A stretch of DNA of 52,507 nucleotides from Syntrophobacterales bacterium (GTDB lineage Bacteria; Desulfobacterota; Desulfobaccia; Desulfobaccales; 0-14-0-80-60-11), in assembly GCA_023512475.1 (NCBI GenBank), contig JAILZL010000019.1, positions 1 to 52,507 on the forward strand, given 5' to 3'. The notes beneath the pieces were generated by a model. It was given only the letters and a program-made list of their open reading frames with translations, was not told the DNA's origin and ran no database searches. Both the position numbers and the translations under genes were made by a program. This document shows, piece by piece, positions 50,401 to 52,507 of the stretch. Position 1 is the first letter of the stretch; each line of letters opens with the position of its first letter.

Positions 50401-52507
50401 TTGCTCCAGGTTGGGTTGGGTCACCCGCCAGGCCCGGGCCAGATCCTCCAGGGCCAGGTAATCCAACAGGTCAATCATGGCCCGCCTGGCCCGCTCAAAA
50501 CCCGGGCCCGAATCCACCGGCTCCTGCATATAATCCTGGGGGGACAGATCCAGAGCCCGGAAGATGGCCGGCCCGAGACGATCCAAGGTCAAAGGACCCT
50601 CCGTATCCAGGGCCCGCACCAGGGCCCCCCGCAGCATGACCACCTGGACAAAATCGTTGAGATGCCCGGCCTGGAGCGAAGCATCCTGGCGGTTGTCGGT
50701 GAAACTCAGCACCTTCCGGGCGCTTGGCTCCAGGGCGGCATCCTGACGCATGGCGCTGATGGCCGCGGCGTTAATGATGGTAGTGGCCGTGGAGCGCCCC
50801 ACCTGGCTGAGGGTGGTCAGCTTGCGGAAGTCGCTCTTTTCCTTAAGCCCATAAGCCGCCCGACAGCGCAGGCAGAGCATCAGGGGGCGGGGTTGAAACC
50901 AACCCGCCACCGCCCCCTCCCTGGCCTCCGGGCTCAAGGTGCCGTCAGGCAGGGCCCAAAATCCCCGGGGGCGGTGCTCCTCATATTTTTTCTTCAGCCG
51001 GAGCCCCTCGCGCCGGGTCTCCAGCCAGTCTTCCGGCAGGGCCTCCAGCTGGTCTTCCCACAGCCCGCCGTCCTCCAAAGAGAAGAACCCCGGCGTCCCC
51101 GCCAGGTCGTCATCGGAAAAAGTCAGTAACGGAGATCGGGGAATGAGGCGAAGGGCAGCCCCCTCCTGGATCAGGGACGCCAGATAATACTCCTGGCCGC
51201 ACTCCCGGCAGAAGGCCAAGGGGAACAATACCTTGGTCTGCTCCTCCGCCTCGGGGGCGGTATAGTGCCCGGCGGTGGTGAGGTAGCGTCTCTCCGGGGG
51301 CTCCAGGGTGGCGTAGACACTGCTCCCCGAAGCCAGAAACTGGTGCAGCCGGAAGGCAAAAAGGGGCTCCCCTGAAGGCAGGCGCACGGCATTGCCGGCC
51401 TCCAGCACCGCCCGCAGCCGCTCCCGGCACAAAGCCTCGTCCAGGCCGGTCCCCTGTGCCAGCCGGGACACCCCCTCTTCAAAGGAGATGGGGGCCCGGC
51501 GCACCAGACGGCCGTCTTCTTCCCTCAGACCGAAGGTTTCCTCCACCCAGGCCGCCAGGGGGTGGCGGGTCACCGCCTCCAGGGCCGCCTCCGGCGGTGG
51601 GGCCATGACCGCCGCCCGAAGCTCCGCCGGGGTGGCCGGGGCCGGCACCGCCACCACCCGTCTGAGAGTTTCATCCACCACCTGCCGGGCTGAAAGGGAA
51701 ATCCCGAACAGCTGCCCGGCGCTCTCGGCAATCCGGGCCCGCCGCTCCTCCCGGGTCCCTTCGGTGGCCAGGGTGGCGGAGGTGCCGATGAACTGGAGAT
51801 CCTCCCGGGCCGCCCGCTGTCTGACCCGGCGCAGCAGCATGGCCACATCCGCGCCCTGGCGCCCCCGGTAGAAATGCAGCTCATCCAGCACCAGGAACTT
51901 CAGCTCCTGGGTGGCCAACTGCACCAAGGGCCGCTCATAAGGCCGGATGAGCAGATACTCCAGCATCACATAATTGGTGAGCAGAATATGGGGCGGGTCA
52001 TTGATGATGCGGTTGCGGTCTTCAGTTTTCTCCTGGCCGGTGTAGCGGGCAAAGCGCACCGGGCAGTCCTTTGGCCAGTTATTTTCCTGAAAACGCTCCA
52101 GGGCGGTGAGCTGGCTGTTGGTGAGGGCGTTCATGGGATAGACCAGGATGGCCCGCACCGATCGCCGGGAAGGGTCGTGGCGGAAAATATAGTCAATGAT
52201 GGGGATAAGATATGTCAGGCTTTTGCCGGAGCCGGTGCCCGTGGTGACGATATAGGATTCGCCCCGGAGGGCCAGCATCAGGGCCTCTTCCTGATGGCGG
52301 TGCAGGCGCAGCTCCGGCCCGAAAAACCGGGCCGTCTCCGGGGTGATGAGGCCCCGGGCGGCGAGCTCCTCCAAGGTGGCACCCGGTTCATAGGCCGGGT
52401 TGAGCTGCAGCACCGCCTCGGGCCACATGTCGCCTGCGGCCAGGCGCTCCTGGACAAAGCCCTTCAGCCGCTCATCCAGGACATTGACAAAACTCTCAAA
52501 ATAATCC
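47443..52507 (-). CDS. Giant SF2 helicase with DUF1998-type and nuclease-like C-terminus (5' end cut)
   Basis: At least 1687 codons. The frame stays open to the window edge and reads sensibly there (DYFESFVNVLDERLKGFVQE before an internal ATG at 52428), so the true start lies beyond 52507. Helicase motifs: Walker A TGTGSGKS (52219-52242), DELH (51874-51885), motif III GTSATLA, motif VI QRSGRAGR (49543-49566). There are several CxxC pairs, including a zinc ribbon at about 48646-48710, and the DUF1998/MZB cysteines CGRACYDC (47902-47925). The C-terminal 90 residues (VQVDFYYQRG ... CIFIDGPAHD) look like a PD-(D/E)xK or Vsr-type nuclease. The size and layout recall DruE of Druantia and helicases of DISARM-like defence islands. 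Partner genes would lie to the right. Confidence 0.88.
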   Translation of the reverse strand, partial: DYFESFVNVLDERLKGFVQERLAAGDMWPEAVLQLNPAYEPGATLEELAARGLITPETARFFGPELRLHRHQEEALMLALRGESYIVTTGTGSGKSLTYLIPIIDYIFRHDPSRRSVRAILVYPMNALTNSQLTALERFQENNWPKDCPVRFARYTGQEKTEDRNRIINDPPHILLTNYVMLEYLLIRPYERPLVQLATQELKFLVLDELHFYRGRQGADVAMLLRRVRQRAAREDLQFIGTSATLATEGTREERRARIAESAGQLFGISLSARQVVDETLRRVVAVPAPATPAELRAAVMAPPPEAALEAVTRHPLAAWVEETFGLREEDGRLVRRAPISFEEGVSRLAQGTGLDEALCRERLRAVLEAGNAVRLPSGEPLFAFRLHQFLASGSSVYATLEPPERRYLTTAGHYTAPEAEEQTKVLFPLAFCRECGQEYYLASLIQEGAALRLIPRSPLLTFSDDDLAGTPGFFSLEDGGLWEDQLEALPEDWLETRREGLRLKKKYEEHRPRGFWALPDGTLSPEAREGAVAGWFQPRPLMLCLRCRAAYGLKEKSDFRKLTTLSQVGRSTATTIINAAAISAMRQDAALEPSARKVLSFTDNRQDASLQAGHLNDFVQVVMLRGALVRALDTEGPLTLDRLGPAIFRALDLSPQDYMQEPVDSGPGFERARRAMIDLLDYLALEDLARAWRVTQPNLEQCGLLRLNYAGLQELARDDALWRGAPAASRVSGDKREEVLRAVLDHLRSRLVLATDLLEEEHTRSLVRRVNDSLREPWCFENNERLRQSAVAILPGVAVNRGEGVGLGFRSAIGRYLRSRHTWGIEEDLTAAEVEELIRHLVAVLKGHILTVIRREGRDFGVQIRGDALIWEKSTGAAPGPDPVRAKALYLRRPEGLTREANRYFRRLYESQARFLAGITGKEHTGQVQGGKRQEREELFRQGQLASLFCSPTMELGVDIADLGVVHLRNIPPTPANYAQRSGRAGRGGRPALVIVFSSYGNAHDHYFFRRRTQMIAGAVAPPRMDLGHRDLLEAHLHSVWLACLGLDLRRSMADLLDLESPGYPLLPEVAADLEISEDKKEKILTACRQVVELVGPPVTASSWYSPKWLADVVQQAPQALDRALDRWRELYQAAIEQRDEARRAIDHPRQNREERERAKQRENEALREIDLLLNRGEAYTESDFYPYRYLATEGFLPGYNFPRLPLRALVWTGEQRESIDRPRFLGLAEFGPLNLIYHEGRKHRVSACLIPAGGLERRLSRAKLCLKCGFIHPRDEARADRCRYCQTLLDAATSQFPQRLFDQPTVRTSRWLRITAEEEERAREGYHLTTHFWFPSGTEATTCTVKGQGEGALLLEVTYIPQAELWRINHGWRRSPERNGFVLESRSGSWVGRIEDLSEHGPGGQARSQIISGVKPYVTDTRNLLFLRPLTPEASDPAFLKTFSFALQRGLQVLYQIEEQEVAVELLGQGEHQRILLWEAAEGGTGVWERMLKEKTALARVAREALRICHYDPETGEDVEDKKEPCGRACYDCLLSYANQLDHRFIDRSLVKEFLFKLSRAEIIPFSGGRTYDEQYQWLIRRLDPASSLERKFLDYLYANKLRLPDYAQYCPESDLAVQVDFYYQRGKLPGVCIFIDGPAHDNPRQAEEDRKKREALEEKGYRVMVVKNDASLSEQINQLEHIFY

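Noticed and set aside
47443-52507. Firm naming of the helicase as Druantia DruE or DISARM DrmA
   Set aside because: No partner genes are visible and the 5' end is missing; the fold is shared by several system types, so only a resemblance is stated.

Overview
The window is high-GC bacterial DNA with Gram-negative hallmarks: an LptF lipopolysaccharide-export permease, an outer-membrane beta-barrel protein, lipobox lipoproteins, an RpoH sigma factor, a sigma-54-type promoter in front of hook genes, and a proton-pumping pyrophosphatase. The gene mix (EF-G2, MOSC plus MogA, Nnr-CBS-TsaE, Mut7-C, TPR lipoproteins, H+-PPase) would fit a Desulfobacterota-type (former deltaproteobacterial) genome. That assignment is an inference; nothing here proves it.

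Layout. Left edge (1-833): the end of a CRISPR array without cas genes, a decayed tyrosine integrase, and a tRNA-Pro(GGG). Core part (1115-46179): EF-G2; MOSC and MogA-type genes; a long leftward operon hisH-hisF-rpoH-TPR lipoprotein-lipoprotein-Mut7-C-small protein; an outer-membrane protein behind a consensus sigma-70 promoter; nnr-CBS-tsaE-TPR; two paralogous small secreted TPR proteins; two peptide-type ABC permeases; a MacB-type permease; dtd; ispG; a sigma-54-type promoter followed by fliK-flgD-flgE; glgA; a NYN-domain protein; an aminopropyltransferase of the thermospermine-synthase type; a glycan cluster; lptF; hppA; a HAD phosphatase and ribF. Right edge (46277-52507): tRNA-Leu(CAG), an intact-looking tyrosine integrase directly against the tRNA, an AT-rich gap, and a very large helicase-nuclease that runs off the window.

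The most unusual coding piece is 32561-37501. A 1302-residue protein fuses a cobalamin-type radical SAM module, three family-2 glycosyltransferase domains and a TPR tail. Just upstream is a fusion of a hexapeptide acyltransferase and a SAM methyltransferase. A GT39-type membrane glycosyltransferase and lptF follow on the other strand, so the block probably builds or decorates a surface glycan.

The most unusual non-coding signal is a family of about 150-bp intergenic repeats with inverted ends and a shared GATGAGGCTGGCCGAT-like core (4323-4473, 32391-32560, 43846-43990). In all three copies the same end begins at the base right after the stop codon of the neighbouring gene. Three 31-base repeats also lie between fliK and flgD. 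Both window ends look like tRNA-anchored accessory DNA carrying defence-type parts, and the backbone lies between them.
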